Of a DNA stretch of 64,000 nucleotides, positions 43,990 to 54,075 are shown piece by piece (within the stretch, counting starts at the first letter, position 1; each line of letters opens with the position of its first letter). The stretch covers positions 5,303,001 through 5,367,000 of the forward strand of contig NZ_AP024849.1 in the NCBI RefSeq assembly GCF_019977655.1, read 5' to 3'. Made by a program: the position numbers and the translations under genes. This DNA is from Clostridium gelidum. Its GTDB lineage: Bacteria > Bacillota > Clostridia > Clostridiales > Clostridiaceae. A model generated the notes under the pieces. It was not told where the DNA came from. It saw only the letters and a list, made by a program, of their open reading frames with translations, and made no database searches.

Positions 43990-45900
43990 TTATACCTTAA
44001 TATCAATAGTAGAAATAGTTAAATCGTTAAAGAAACTTCTACAACTGACTAAATCTATAGGTTTCTCTTTTGCTGATACACTTACATTAACAAATAACCC
44101 CAGTGAAGCTAATCCATCAAGTAATTTTGACTTATTATTATTTAAAACAGAAGTGAAATCTCTTTCACATTTTAATTTTACATCAATTTTATTTTCTCTC
44201 ATAGTCACATAGCCATCAACTTCTCCTAAATTTATAGTTTTAACACTAACAACCATTTTTGCATTAGTTGAATCTATTTTTTTGCCATCTTTTCTATTAT
44301 CTTTTATTATAAGTTTACAAGGATATTCTGTGTTTTCTGCTGTTATAGGAATATTTAAATAATAATATTCATCACTAATAGAATTGAATACTTTAATGTC
44401 ACTAATATTTGCTTTTACTAAATTCATTATCTTTTCATATCCCACGTCTTTGGAATCTGTTTGAGCTATTAAATTTTTCACTATATCCCTTATCTTATCA
44501 ATATTATTCTTCATTTCAACTTTTATTGCTTCTTTATTATCTAAGCTACCCATCCCTAAATTCTGAATATTAAACTTCCCTAAGATTTCTTTATTTATAA
44601 CTGTTTCTTTTACAATATTTACTGAAGCCTCTTTAGGTTGAATACTATTCTTATCATTAACTACATTATCTTGCACAACTTCTTTTCCTGCAATTTTATT
44701 ATTTAATAACTCTTTAAATTCTTTAAATTCACTATCTGTAATTTTAACTTCTTTGCCTTCTATGTTACTCAATATTCCTTCTAACTTCGTTTTATTTGTT
44801 GCTTCTATAAGGCTTTCTGCTTGAGTCTTAGGCGCATCACTAGTTGTTAAACTATTTCCAATAGTATCCTTAATCAATTTTACTGCTTCCGGATCATCTA
44901 ATGTTTTAGTCAATACTGTTGAAAGATTTACTTTTTCAACAGTATTACTTTCTTTGGCCGCATTATTACTTTCTTTGCCAGCATTTTTTTGAACCATATC
45001 TAGTTCACTGTTTTCACTTCCTGCTAGTGTTTTTAACACATCTAATATATTTATTTTTTTAGTTAATGGATCATTTTCATTATAAGTTTTTGATGCTAAG
45101 GTCGCATTTTTACTTGATTCTGCTTCTTTGTTTATTAATTTATTATTCATTATAGTTTCAATATTATCATCTGAAATAGCATCTGAAATATCTAGTGAGT
45201 CTAAAGAATTACTTATTTTTTTAAGAATTTGCTCTATTGAAGAATCTCCTTTAAATAACTTATTAAAACTAGTTATGTTTTCTTCTGAAAACTCCAATTT
45301 GTTCTCTACAAATGCAAGTATATCTTCTGGTGTCATTTTTTTAAATTCACCTAAAAATTTTGTAAGCAATTGCTTAACAGCTTGCCCTTGTTCACTATCA
45401 ACTGGTATATCTTTGCTTTGAAGATATGTTTGAATAAAGTTATCTATTTCTTTTGGATTAGAAGCCATTTTTTCACTAAATTGAATTAATCCTTTAATTT
45501 GATTTATATTCTCTTTAGTTAATGGAATATTATTCTTAACCATTTTTTTCAAAACATCAATATCGTCCTTGGAAAGGCCTTCTTTTTCAATAACATCTTG
45601 GAAATTTTCATCTCCAATTGTTTCTTCATTTTCATTTCCTTTTACTAATTTTAAATTTAATTTTCCATTTTGAAATCCATCTACTTGAAATTTAACTAGT
45701 TTGATGTCATCTAAATCAACATTGCCCTCAAGTTCTGCAATGAATTGCCATCCATCTGCGAGCTTTATTGTAACATCCTTGCCATCTCCCTTTGAAACCA
45801 CTCTTCCCGTAAACTTTTCCCCGACTTCAAAAGTTAACTTGCTAGAAACTTTCTTAGTATTTACATTGTATCCATTATTTATATTATAAATTCCTGGCAT
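43990..45900 (-). CDS. FliK-like (flagellar hook-length control type) protein
   Basis: 636 aa. N-terminal 80 residues form a conserved beta-rich start (LTFEVGEKFTGRVVSKGDGK). Residues about 85-470 are low-complexity and helical. The C-terminal 130 residues (from about 500) match the FliK C-terminal domain (LGEVDGYVTMRENKIDVKLK, LLDGLASLGLFVNVSVS). Homologues in B. subtilis are called YlqG and pair with YlqH. No other flagellar genes surround it, so the pair is an orphan and its role is unknown. ATG at 45900; the ribosome binding site GGGGAGAAG is about 7 bases upstream. Confidence 0.78.
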   Translation of the reverse strand: MPGIYNINNGYNVNTKKVSSKLTFEVGEKFTGRVVSKGDGKDVTIKLADGWQFIAELEGNVDLDDIKLVKFQVDGFQNGKLNLKLVKGNENEETIGDENFQDVIEKEGLSKDDIDVLKKMVKNNIPLTKENINQIKGLIQFSEKMASNPKEIDNFIQTYLQSKDIPVDSEQGQAVKQLLTKFLGEFKKMTPEDILAFVENKLEFSEENITSFNKLFKGDSSIEQILKKISNSLDSLDISDAISDDNIETIMNNKLINKEAESSKNATLASKTYNENDPLTKKINILDVLKTLAGSENSELDMVQKNAGKESNNAAKESNTVEKVNLSTVLTKTLDDPEAVKLIKDTIGNSLTTSDAPKTQAESLIEATNKTKLEGILSNIEGKEVKITDSEFKEFKELLNNKIAGKEVVQDNVVNDKNSIQPKEASVNIVKETVINKEILGKFNIQNLGMGSLDNKEAIKVEMKNNIDKIRDIVKNLIAQTDSKDVGYEKIMNLVKANISDIKVFNSISDEYYYLNIPITAENTEYPCKLIIKDNRKDGKKIDSTNAKMVVSVKTINLGEVDGYVTMRENKIDVKLKCERDFTSVLNNNKSKLLDGLASLGLFVNVSVSAKEKPIDLVSCRSFFNDLTISTIDIKV

Positions 45901-46105
45901 ATTCTCTTCTCCCCTACTAACTTATACTTCACTCTACTCTAATATATTTATCGTATAAAAAAAGCATAAATTAACTTTAAAATATAATGTTGATAAATTA
46001 TATTTTAATTGTGCCTTATATCAATGTTTTGTATACAAATTTTAATTATATTCTTCACCATATATATGTTGAACCATATTTATGGTAATATTCTTCTCCA
46101 TAATC

Positions 46106-46138
46106 AAAAAAGCTATCCGTTAAACAGATAGCTTTTTT
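46106..46138. terminator. Terminator downstream of tyrS
   Basis: AAAAAGCTATC / GATAGCTTTTTT hairpin, 83 bases past the tyrS stop on the minus strand, bidirectional by symmetry. The remaining part of 45901-46220 holds nothing else I can support. Confidence 0.8.
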
Positions 46139-46220
46139 CTTACAGTATTTTTTCTGCCTTCCAGAATTCTGATTAGGGATGTGAAAAATCCCTTGATTCT
46201 TATGGGCTTAATACTTTAAA

Positions 46221-47441
46221 TTATTTAACTTCTATTTTATTGTAATTCTTCTTACCTCTTTTAATCAAAGCAGCTCCATCTTGGAAATCTTCTTGATTCA
46301 AGGTTCTATTTACATCGTCAACCTTAGCTCCATTAATAGTAAGTCCACCTTGTTCAATTAATCTTCTACCTTCTTTTTTAGATGGTAAAATCTTAGTGCT
46401 AGCCATAATATCTAATATTGGTAATCCAATTTCTTCTTTAGTTATTGTTACTGTTGGCACATTTGACATATCAGCTCCACCTGCAAATAGAGCCACTGCT
46501 GCTTCTTCTGCTTTTTTAGCTTCATCTTCGCCGTGAACAAGCTTTGTTACTTCATATGCAAGTACCTTCTTAGCAGTATTTATTTCAGACCCCTCTAAGC
46601 TTCCAAGTCTTCTTACTTCCTCCATTGGCACAAATGTTAATAACGCTAAACACTTTTGTACGTCTGCATCATCTACATTTCTCCAATATTGATAAAAATC
46701 ATATGGAGAAGTTTTTTCTGGATTTAACCATAATGCTCCTCCAACAGTTTTACCCATCTTTTGACCTTGGCTGTTAGTGAGTAGAGTACAAGTCATAGCC
46801 ATTGCATCACCTTCAGCTTTTCTTCTTACAAGCTCAACACCAGCTATCATGTTAGACCATTGGTCATCTCCACCAAGTTCCATCTTACAACCATATTTTT
46901 GATTTAAAACATAAAAATCATATCCTTGCATTATCATGTAGTTAAATTCTAAAAATGATAATCCTTTTTCTAATCTTTGTTTAAAACATTCAGCACTTAG
47001 CATTCTATTTACTGAAAAATGAACCCCTACTTCTCTTAAGAAATCAACATAATTAAGATTTAATAACCAATCTGCATTGTTTACAATTAATGCTTTATCA
47101 TCAGAGAAATCTATAAATCTTTCCATTTGCTTTTTGATAGAATCAACATTATGTTGTATATCTTCTTTTGTAAGCATTTTTCTCATATCAGTTTTACCAC
47201 TTGGATCTCCAACCATAGCTGTTCCGCCACCAATTAAAGCTATTGGTCTATGTCCTGCTTTTTGCATATGTGACATAAACATCATAGCTATAAAATGTCC
47301 TACATGTAAGCTATCTGCTGTTGGGTCAAAGCCTATATAAAAAGTTACCTTCTCATTTTCTAATAATTTTCTTGTTTCCTCTTCATGGGTAAATTGTTTT
47401 ATGTATCCTCTTTCTAATAGCTCATCTAATACGTTTGCCAT
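46221..47441 (-). CDS. tyrS: Tyrosyl-tRNA synthetase
   Basis: 406 aa. Class I: HIGH-type motif HVGHF within ADSLHVGHFIAM (about residue 44) and KMSKS-type KMGKT (about residue 229). GGDDQWSNM is the TyrRS-specific block. The C-terminal S4-like RNA-binding domain (KEGRRLIEQGGLTINGAKV) covers about residues 340-400. I find no T-box sequence in the 190 bases upstream, unlike leuS, so it is not T-box regulated here, or the leader has been lost. AGGAGG precedes the ATG. Confidence 0.95.
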   Translation of the reverse strand: MANVLDELLERGYIKQFTHEEETRKLLENEKVTFYIGFDPTADSLHVGHFIAMMFMSHMQKAGHRPIALIGGGTAMVGDPSGKTDMRKMLTKEDIQHNVDSIKKQMERFIDFSDDKALIVNNADWLLNLNYVDFLREVGVHFSVNRMLSAECFKQRLEKGLSFLEFNYMIMQGYDFYVLNQKYGCKMELGGDDQWSNMIAGVELVRRKAEGDAMAMTCTLLTNSQGQKMGKTVGGALWLNPEKTSPYDFYQYWRNVDDADVQKCLALLTFVPMEEVRRLGSLEGSEINTAKKVLAYEVTKLVHGEDEAKKAEEAAVALFAGGADMSNVPTVTITKEEIGLPILDIMASTKILPSKKEGRRLIEQGGLTINGAKVDDVNRTLNQEDFQDGAALIKRGKKNYNKIEVK

Positions 47442-47460
47442 TATAGTACCTCCTAAAAAT

Positions 47461-47488
47461 CTTGTTATTTATTTGATTGTGCCTAATA
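47461..47488. repeat. Half family A element (A7) upstream of tyrS
   Basis: CTTGTTATTTATTTGATTG + TGCCTAA equals one arm of a family A palindrome; the other arm is missing. It lies 20 bases from the tyrS start, next to its Shine-Dalgarno, so it is in the 5' leader rather than at a gene end. Confidence 0.6.
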
Positions 47489-47632
47489 TAAAATAAGTTT
47501 ATATTCTCAAATTTAAAGTTTATTGCATACCATGATATTATGTGTCATTTCATGGTAGAATCACTTATTATAGTATATCCTCAACATTAACTTTTAGCAA
47601 CAATTCTAGATATCTAAGTTCAAAATGGTACT

Positions 47633-48787
47633 TTATTTATTCTTCACTCCTGGTAATATTACCTTGAAGTTATGCTCTGTTCTAGAATTAATAAATTTAA
47701 CTTTTCCCTTTCCTTTTCCATTAAATGAATCTCTAATAACCATAAATCCCCTTCCACTACTTAAAAATCTCTTTTTTTCATCTATCGCAATTAATTTTTC
47801 ATAAAGCCAAATATTTCTTTTATTGTAATTGGTTCTTTCACCTTTAATGTTTTCACCTATAAATTCACCTGGACTTGAAATTACAATCTTGTTTTCATCT
47901 ATAGTTATCTCAATTATTTTATTTAAATCAAAGTACTCTCTATATAATACTGCATTTTTTACTGCTTCGATTACAGCTTGCACTGGATAATCCTTAGGTA
48001 AAATTTCTTTTATTTTTTCTTCTGCTTTGTCAACCATAGATAAAAGATTTCCTTGAATTATGTGTAGCTCCCCACAAATACTATTTAAATTATTGGTGAT
48101 TTTTATCATATTATTAGGAATATATAGATAGTTTTTATCAGAAAACACGAGTAATCCTCCATAAGTGCATTTAAGAGGTGAATTTTCCTTATGCTCAAAT
48201 GCTATTCCAGCACTGAGTAATAAAAACTTTCTATTTTCTTCATTAACTTCAATTCCCTTTTTATTAAAGTACTTATTAACTAATTCCATATCTAACATTT
48301 CAATATCACTTCTTATTAGTGGACAAGTTTCAATTGTTAAACTTAGGTTTTCTTCAAATAAAGCTATTAGTTCTTGCTTTCTCATTACATCTGTCGTAGA
48401 TCCTCTTCTTATATAGAAAGCCCCATTGTCCCTTACTTGATAAGGTTTTTGGCCGCCATCATAAATTGATATCACTCCTATTTTCTTATCTTTAATATCA
48501 ATAAAATCTACTTCTATAGGTATAGGTGGTTCACATCTTGTTGTTATTATTTGTTGTATTTGCTCTTCTTTAAATATATCGTCTTCTTGCAAACCTATAA
48601 TCTCTTTGCTTTTATCCTTAATTCCAACAATTATATATCCTCGTCCACCACTTGAATTAGCTATAGCACATATATCCTTAGTTAATTCTTTTTTTCCTGT
48701 TTCACTATAAAGTTCTAATCTCAATTTGAAATCTAACTTGATGCCTTCTTCCCTTTTTATCAAAGAGAGTAACTTTTTGATATCCAT
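47633..48787 (-). CDS. AlbA_2 domain / ATP-binding transcriptional regulator-like protein
   Basis: 384 aa. The N-terminal 130 residues form an AlbA_2 (Schlafen-like) domain: EGIKLDFKLRLELYS, ICAIANSSGGRGYIIVGI and YIRRGSTTDVMRKQELIALF. A middle region follows, and the C-terminus (about 265-350) is a HATPase-like segment (VIEAVKNAVLYREYF, IVISSPGEF). Such proteins are widespread predicted DNA- or RNA-binding regulators. Single gene, target unknown. ATG at 48787 with a weak AGGAGG 12-15 bases upstream. Confidence 0.78.
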   Translation of the reverse strand: MDIKKLLSLIKREEGIKLDFKLRLELYSETGKKELTKDICAIANSSGGRGYIIVGIKDKSKEIIGLQEDDIFKEEQIQQIITTRCEPPIPIEVDFIDIKDKKIGVISIYDGGQKPYQVRDNGAFYIRRGSTTDVMRKQELIALFEENLSLTIETCPLIRSDIEMLDMELVNKYFNKKGIEVNEENRKFLLLSAGIAFEHKENSPLKCTYGGLLVFSDKNYLYIPNNMIKITNNLNSICGELHIIQGNLLSMVDKAEEKIKEILPKDYPVQAVIEAVKNAVLYREYFDLNKIIEITIDENKIVISSPGEFIGENIKGERTNYNKRNIWLYEKLIAIDEKKRFLSSGRGFMVIRDSFNGKGKGKVKFINSRTEHNFKVILPGVKNK

Positions 48788-49173
48788 AAATAATGTAATC
48801 CTCCTATCCCTATAAAATGTCTAATCATTTTTGCTCACTTTTCTTATTATTTTTGTTAATTAATAATTATCTCTTTTTATATCATCTAAGTTTACTAATT
48901 AACTATATATTATACTTTATCCTCTTATCTTAATGCATTTTTCATTTCAATTAAAGTACCCAGTTATTATGTTTTTAAATTTAAACCATAAGTCTATACT
49001 CACAAATGGGGCTGTTAAAGAATAGAAATCTACTATACCAAATGGCTTAGTATATGCTATTTAAATTCCATGCTGAGTGTTCTAAAAAAATGTTGTTAAT
49101 AATTATAATATCTAAAGCCTAATTTATTCACTCATCTACAAGTTAGTTTTAGTTCTTTAGTACAAGCTTAGTT
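48788..49173. other. Intergenic region without recognisable features
   Basis: 386 bases, AT-rich, between an AlbA_2 gene and a transposase-like gene, both on the minus strand. I see no repeat family member, T-box, terminator with clear T-tract or small ORF with a ribosome binding site. Confidence 0.3.
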
Positions 49174-50043
49174 TTACTTGTTCTTTAATCCTATGTCTTT
49201 TGTACGTATAAATTTTTCTCCAAAAGACAAGTAAGATATGATATCAACATAATCGATCATTTTATCCAAATTAAATAATACAAAGAACGAAAGATATTCT
49301 TCCAAATACTTTGTAGCAATTCCTTTATAAGGGCTAAACCATCTCATTATATTCATCATAATATATCCTACCCTGTCATCCTCTTTTCTTTCTTTTAATG
49401 ACTTTTTGTTGTGTTCTTTTGCTATTGCAGTAATATATCTGTCGTTATATGGAACAATATAAGATCCTTTTTGGATTTTAGAGTATACTTTTTCATAAAA
49501 TATTCCCCTCATCCAACAATCCTTGAATGCAGGCAGAACAAGCATTGAATCTTCGTCTCCTTTTGCTGCTATAATCCAAATATTACTTCTTTTAGTTGTT
49601 GTTATATTTCGACATCCCTTAAAGTTTTCTACTACTATTGTTTTATTAATATGTACAGCTCCTTCTAGTTTATTTGGTATGCTATCTACTTTTAATCCAT
49701 GCAAGATTTTATGTCTCCAATAAAATGCTGTTCCTAAACTTATTTTTAATTTAGCAGCACAAAACCGTAATGACTTCCTTTTTATCATTAATTCAACAAA
49801 TTTTATCCATTTATTTAGATCTTTCTTTGAATAACTCCATAGTGAATTTGTAGTATTTGAGAAAGTTCTTTCACATTTTTTACATTTATATCTTTGTATT
49901 CCCTTATATGACCCATATTTAATATGTTTTTTCCCGCCACAAATTGGACAGCATTCAATATTCTTATTTTTATAAATTTCTTTTTCCAAAAAACTATTTA
50001 TATGCTCTTTTAATTCATTTAAATTCACACTTTTTTGTATCAA
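49174..50043 (-). CDS. IS1595-like transposase relative, apparently lacking its catalytic triad
   Basis: 289 aa. The N-terminal zinc ribbon (CCPICGGKKHIKYG ... YKCKKCERTF) and helix-turn-helix-like LRFCAAKLKISLGTAFYWRHKI are those of IS1595 (ISXO2-type) transposases. The catalytic domain starts as usual after HKIL but reads LEGAVHINKTIVVENFKG, where the first catalytic block should be like VEADETFIG. The Asp-Glu is absent, and no Asn-x-x-Glu block is evident at the C-terminus (VGYIMMNIMRWFSPYKG). No inverted repeats frame the gene. It is either a dead or a domesticated transposase. Start at 50043; upstream GGTGAACC weakly supports it. Confidence 0.7.
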   Translation of the reverse strand: MIQKSVNLNELKEHINSFLEKEIYKNKNIECCPICGGKKHIKYGSYKGIQRYKCKKCERTFSNTTNSLWSYSKKDLNKWIKFVELMIKRKSLRFCAAKLKISLGTAFYWRHKILHGLKVDSIPNKLEGAVHINKTIVVENFKGCRNITTTKRSNIWIIAAKGDEDSMLVLPAFKDCWMRGIFYEKVYSKIQKGSYIVPYNDRYITAIAKEHNKKSLKERKEDDRVGYIMMNIMRWFSPYKGIATKYLEEYLSFFVLFNLDKMIDYVDIISYLSFGEKFIRTKDIGLKNK

Positions 50044-50307
50044 AAAGGTTCACCTCTTACTATAGTCTTTAATTTTTATTAATATTCAAATTGCAGTTAG
50101 TACTTACACTTATTGTTAACTAAAATACATATTTACTTCCTTTTTAATACTTGACATATAATTCAATTTCTAAACATATTAACAACATTTCTTTAAAACA
50201 GCCACTACGGAAATAAATATTACTATGTGATGGTGAATAATTAAGTTATTTAAATAATAATTGATAAATTTTCATCGTTATAATTTCCAATAGACCAATA
50301 AAAAGAA

Positions 50308-50346
50308 GCTGTTTCAAAATAATTTTAAAAATCATTTTGAAACAGC
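50308..50346. terminator. GCTGTTTCAAAAT hairpin, dispersed copy
   Basis: GCTGTTTCAAAAT / ATTTTGAAACAGC with a 13-base loop, the same hairpin core as at 2336-2374. It has no nearby gene end that it clearly terminates (263 bases from the transposase-like gene start). Confidence 0.5.
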
Positions 50347-50417
50347 CCTATTAATTCTACATTATAAATTCAAGAAATCCTGTACGGAAAAGTGAATGTC
50401 CAAAAAGTGAGAGTCTA

Positions 50418-50490
50418 AATTTTATATTTGGGATCCCGAACTTTCTCTTTATAGCTTTTATATTTGGACACATGAACTTTCTCTTTGAGC
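50418..50490. repeat. Short repeat family D: TTTTATATTTGG...GAACTTTCTCTTT
   Basis: AAATTTTATATTTGGGATCC followed by CGAACTTTCTCTTTATAGC (50417-50458) is repeated as CTTTTATATTTGGACACATG + AACTTTCTCTTTGAGC (50456-50492). A third copy is at about 60391-60432. Purpose unknown. The rest of 50044-50565 shows a family C-like TACATTGTTAATTG at 50536, otherwise nothing. Confidence 0.5.
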
Positions 50491-50565
50491 TTCAACCATA
50501 ATTGGTCACAGACTACCCATAAAGGGCATCAATTGTACATTGTTAATTGCAACATAATATAAATA

Positions 50566-51783
50566 CTATTTTAATTCAAAAAGATATTCATCCTTTTTTG
50601 CTGTAGATTTATTAGTGCTATCATCCACTTTTTGTATGGTAACATCAGTAATAAATTTGTTGTGATCTGGGCTAAAAATAAAGTCCCTAGTAGTATTATA
50701 GCCCTCTTTTTCATTATTTTTAAATAATTTATCTGTTACAACAAATTTATTTCCATCTAATTTTCCGTACATAGCTATATTTTTATTTCTATCTTCACCA
50801 TCACCCAAATATGTATAACAAACAAATTCATTTTTATAATCTATTGATTGAATTACTAAATTTTTTCCTTCATAATTTTCATTATATCTAGTGATTTTAT
50901 TATTATCAAAATCTACCCTATATATTCTATCTTTATCATAATATATTCTATCTTTATCATATTTTTTTCGATTTTCTTCTGTGCAATCAACTAATAAGGT
51001 TCCATCTTCAAACACATTTTTGATTATTGGCATACTTAATTCCATAGATGATTTCTCTCCCGTTTCCAAATTTAATTTGGTTAATTCAGAAAATTCTCCT
51101 CCTATATAAACATTTTTACCTGTTAAATCAAATTTGCAATTAATTCCAGCCATAGAATAACCTGCTTCAATGGTATTTTTTTTATTATCTTTGTAATTTA
51201 GTATTGTATATTTTGCTGTATCCTCTGCTGTATCTTTTAATTTTATATTGCTAATATACGAAATATAACCATCTTTAATTAACTGCACACGAATCAACCC
51301 TAAATCCATTTTCTCTTTTGAATCTTTAATCCATGGAAATCCATCTTTAAATTCTTTATCAAGGTCTAATACTTCTTCAAGTTTTCTTTCCTTAACATCA
51401 TATACAAATGCTTGTTTTGTATTTCCAAGTAATATTATCCCATCCTTCTCCTTACCATATATTCTTGTTATATTCTTTTCATTTAATATTTTAGTGCTCT
51501 GTTCACTCTCCAAATTATAACTATATAAAATTACTTTTTCTTCTGTTCTTTCTGCTGTTAAAAGATTCTCGTCATCTATCCAAAATAGTATATCTTGATT
51601 ATCTAATCCATTTAATTTTTCTTTTAATACAGGTTCATTTCTAAGTTTATTATCCTCAGCTTTTATCAGAGCATCCTTTTTTACGTCCTCCGAAACCTTA
51701 ATTTCTTTTGTTTTAGCACATCCACTTACTATAACTGCTACTGCTATAAATCCGATAATCATAGTTTTACTTATATGTTTCAT
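50566..51783 (-). CDS. Lipoprotein, probable beta-propeller, linked to a two-component system
   Basis: 405 aa. Signal sequence with lipobox VSGC (Cys at about residue 22), so membrane-anchored outside the cell. The mature part has repeated short segments with the WxDD/YSY.. pattern (ILFWIDDENLLTAERTEEK, VILYSYNLESEQSTKILN, IYRVDFDNNKITRY) expected of beta-propeller blades. No enzyme motif. 190 bases downstream of a histidine kinase gene on the same strand, so it could be its accessory sensor or target. Confidence 0.65.
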   Translation of the reverse strand: MKHISKTMIIGFIAVAVIVSGCAKTKEIKVSEDVKKDALIKAEDNKLRNEPVLKEKLNGLDNQDILFWIDDENLLTAERTEEKVILYSYNLESEQSTKILNEKNITRIYGKEKDGIILLGNTKQAFVYDVKERKLEEVLDLDKEFKDGFPWIKDSKEKMDLGLIRVQLIKDGYISYISNIKLKDTAEDTAKYTILNYKDNKKNTIEAGYSMAGINCKFDLTGKNVYIGGEFSELTKLNLETGEKSSMELSMPIIKNVFEDGTLLVDCTEENRKKYDKDRIYYDKDRIYRVDFDNNKITRYNENYEGKNLVIQSIDYKNEFVCYTYLGDGEDRNKNIAMYGKLDGNKFVVTDKLFKNNEKEGYNTTRDFIFSPDHNKFITDVTIQKVDDSTNKSTAKKDEYLFELK

Positions 51784-51974
51784 TGCAATTCCCCCTAATG
51801 AAATTTAGACATATTCAAAAAGTTTGCTATATCTAATGAGATTTTCATGTTTTGTAGTTTTACTAAAATTATTCAATATTTTATAATATATAAAATACTG
51901 CTTAACTACCTATTTAGAATATATCTTCTATGAAACATATTACTTTTTTCATATTTCAAACGTTATAAAAATCG

Positions 51975-53387
51975 TTACAAACATATTAACTTTACATTAA
52001 CTTTTACAACATTTTCTACAATCTCTATTGTTATCTCTCCATTATGTTCTTCTACAATTAACTTAGATATATATAATCCTAAACCATTCCCCTCTAATTC
52101 AGTAGCATTTTCCCCTCTTATAAATGGTTCAAAAGCCTTTTCCTCAAAGCCTGCACTTAAATTACAGCTTTTATTTGAGATTGCTATGTTATAATAATCA
52201 TCCTTTTTATTTCCTGCAATTTCTATATCTCCGTAGTCTATTGAATACTTATAAGCATTTTCAAGCAAATTTAGTAACAAACTTTTTATTTCATCATATA
52301 TGCCAGTAATATTACATTCCTCAACATTCAATTTAACTTTTATACTATTGTTATTTCTAATTTTCATTTCTTCTGAAACTTTATTTAACATTATCCCAAT
52401 ATTAAACTCACTTTTTTCTTTGCTTAAGATTTGTCCTCTTGAAACCTCCAATATACTAGAAATCATATTATTTAATTTGTTGCTTTCCTTTTCAATAGAA
52501 TTTATTGCCTGTTTTCTAAATTTTTCATTGCTATAATTTGTTTGTAAAAGTTCTGCATATCCAGATATTGAGGTCAAAGGTGTTTTTAATTCATGAGTAA
52601 TATTACAAAAAAAATCTCTTCTACTTTTCTCTAAGTTATGAGTTACTTCTATCTGCTTTTTTATCTTTTTCCTCATTTTATTATATTCATAAGCTAAATC
52701 ACTAATTTCATCTTTATTTGTATACTCTAATACCTCATATCCATAGTTGCCTTTTGAAATTTCCCTAACCCCTTTTAATAAATTCTCGATAGGTCGTGTT
52801 GATTTTCTCATTATAAGGTTAGTTAAAATTAATATTATTAAAAAGAAAAAGCTCTCTACTCCTGTAAAAAGAATATATATATTACTGTTATTTTTAACTA
52901 TCTCATTATAATCTCTAATAATTTCAACTATTCCAACCAATTCTTCTTTAGAATAAAGAGGATATGCAAAATATCCTTTATACTCATTATTTTCCTGGGT
53001 AAAATATATGTATGCTTTATTATTCTTTGCTTGAGCTATATGTGCATTTATGCTTTTGTTTACTTCACCTTTCACACTTTGATATTGCAGTTCCCCATTA
53101 ACATCATAAATACCTATAGTGGAATTACTATATTCGGATAATTTCATTGCTATGTTAGGAGAATTACTTATTAAATTTTGCTTATCTAGATTTTTACCAT
53201 TTATCATAAAATACTGATTAATAAATTCTGTAGAGTTATTTTGTTGCATGATCATATCGTTCTTTATAGTACTATTGCTACTATAATCTATAATATTTTT
53301 TACAACTATATTTAAAATGACACCCCCTAAAATCAGTAAAATCCCAACTCTTATAGTTATTTTTGTTCTTAACTTTCTATTTTTCAT
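51975..53387 (-). CDS. Sensor histidine kinase
   Basis: 470 aa. Membrane spans at about residues 10-30 and 160-185 enclose an extracellular sensor of about 130 residues. HAMP domain (RKSTRPIENLLKGVREISKG) then H-box NITHELKTPLTSISG, N-box LLENAYKYS and G-box GNGLGLYISK. Works with the response regulator encoded four bases upstream (53392). Envelope stress or drug sensing is typical for this arrangement with an ABC transporter, but the signal is not readable. Confidence 0.93.
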   Translation of the reverse strand: MKNRKLRTKITIRVGILLILGGVILNIVVKNIIDYSSNSTIKNDMIMQQNNSTEFINQYFMINGKNLDKQNLISNSPNIAMKLSEYSNSTIGIYDVNGELQYQSVKGEVNKSINAHIAQAKNNKAYIYFTQENNEYKGYFAYPLYSKEELVGIVEIIRDYNEIVKNNSNIYILFTGVESFFFLIILILTNLIMRKSTRPIENLLKGVREISKGNYGYEVLEYTNKDEISDLAYEYNKMRKKIKKQIEVTHNLEKSRRDFFCNITHELKTPLTSISGYAELLQTNYSNEKFRKQAINSIEKESNKLNNMISSILEVSRGQILSKEKSEFNIGIMLNKVSEEMKIRNNNSIKVKLNVEECNITGIYDEIKSLLLNLLENAYKYSIDYGDIEIAGNKKDDYYNIAISNKSCNLSAGFEEKAFEPFIRGENATELEGNGLGLYISKLIVEEHNGEITIEIVENVVKVNVKLICL

Positions 53388-53391
53388 ATAG

Positions 53392-54075
53392 CTACCTCAA
53401 CTTATATCCCACACCAAATACTGTTTCAATGTATTTATTTTCATTATCCTCAATCTTAGCTCTTAGCCTTCTAATATGTACATCTACAGTTCTTAATTCT
53501 CCAAAATAATCATAGCTCCATATTTTATTCAAAAGCTGTTCCCTTGAAAATACCTTTCCTTTATTAGTTGCTAATAGATGAAGCACTTCATATTCCTTAG
53601 GTCTTAAACTTATTTCTATTCCCTTCTTAATCACAACTCTGCCATCTTCATCTATATATGTCTCTTTTCCTATTTCTATTAAGTTACTTTCTTTTTCTAA
53701 TTTTGTAGCTTTATCTATTCTCTGCAATGATTTATTAACTCGTGCTATTACTTCTTTTATATGAAAAGGTTTAGTAATATAATCATCAGCTCCTATTTCT
53801 AATCCCAATACCTTGTCCACAATATCGTCTTTAGCAGTAACCATAATTACTGGAATATCCCTTTCTTGCTGTATTTTTTTGCATACCTCAAATCCATTTA
53901 TATCAGGCAACATCAAATCTAAAAGAACTAAATCTGGTTTAAATTCATTATTTTTATTTAAAGCCTCTATTCCATTTTTACTGTTATCCACTGTAAATCC
54001 TTCTGTTTCAAGAGCAAATGTAAGCATTTCTCTTATACTATTATCATCCTCTACGACTAAAATTCTATTTCCCAT
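53392..54075 (-). CDS. OmpR-family response regulator
   Basis: 227 aa. Receiver (residues 1-115) with VVEDDNSIRE, phospho-Asp in DLVLLDLMLPDINGFEV (about residue 52) and Lys in YITKPFHIKEV. Winged helix with PKEYEVLHLLATNKGKVF and TVDVHIRRLRAKI. Its gene starts 213 bases downstream of an ABC transporter operon on the same strand, so transcription may be shared. ATG preceded by GAGGTGAGG. Confidence 0.93.
   Translation of the reverse strand: MGNRILVVEDDNSIREMLTFALETEGFTVDNSKNGIEALNKNNEFKPDLVLLDLMLPDINGFEVCKKIQQERDIPVIMVTAKDDIVDKVLGLEIGADDYITKPFHIKEVIARVNKSLQRIDKATKLEKESNLIEIGKETYIDEDGRVVIKKGIEISLRPKEYEVLHLLATNKGKVFSREQLLNKIWSYDYFGELRTVDVHIRRLRAKIEDNENKYIETVFGVGYKLR

Noticed and set aside
47442..47632. 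T-box leader upstream of tyrS
   Set aside because: No GGTACCACG-type core or terminator with the needed form is present on the minus strand; only a half family A arm lies there.
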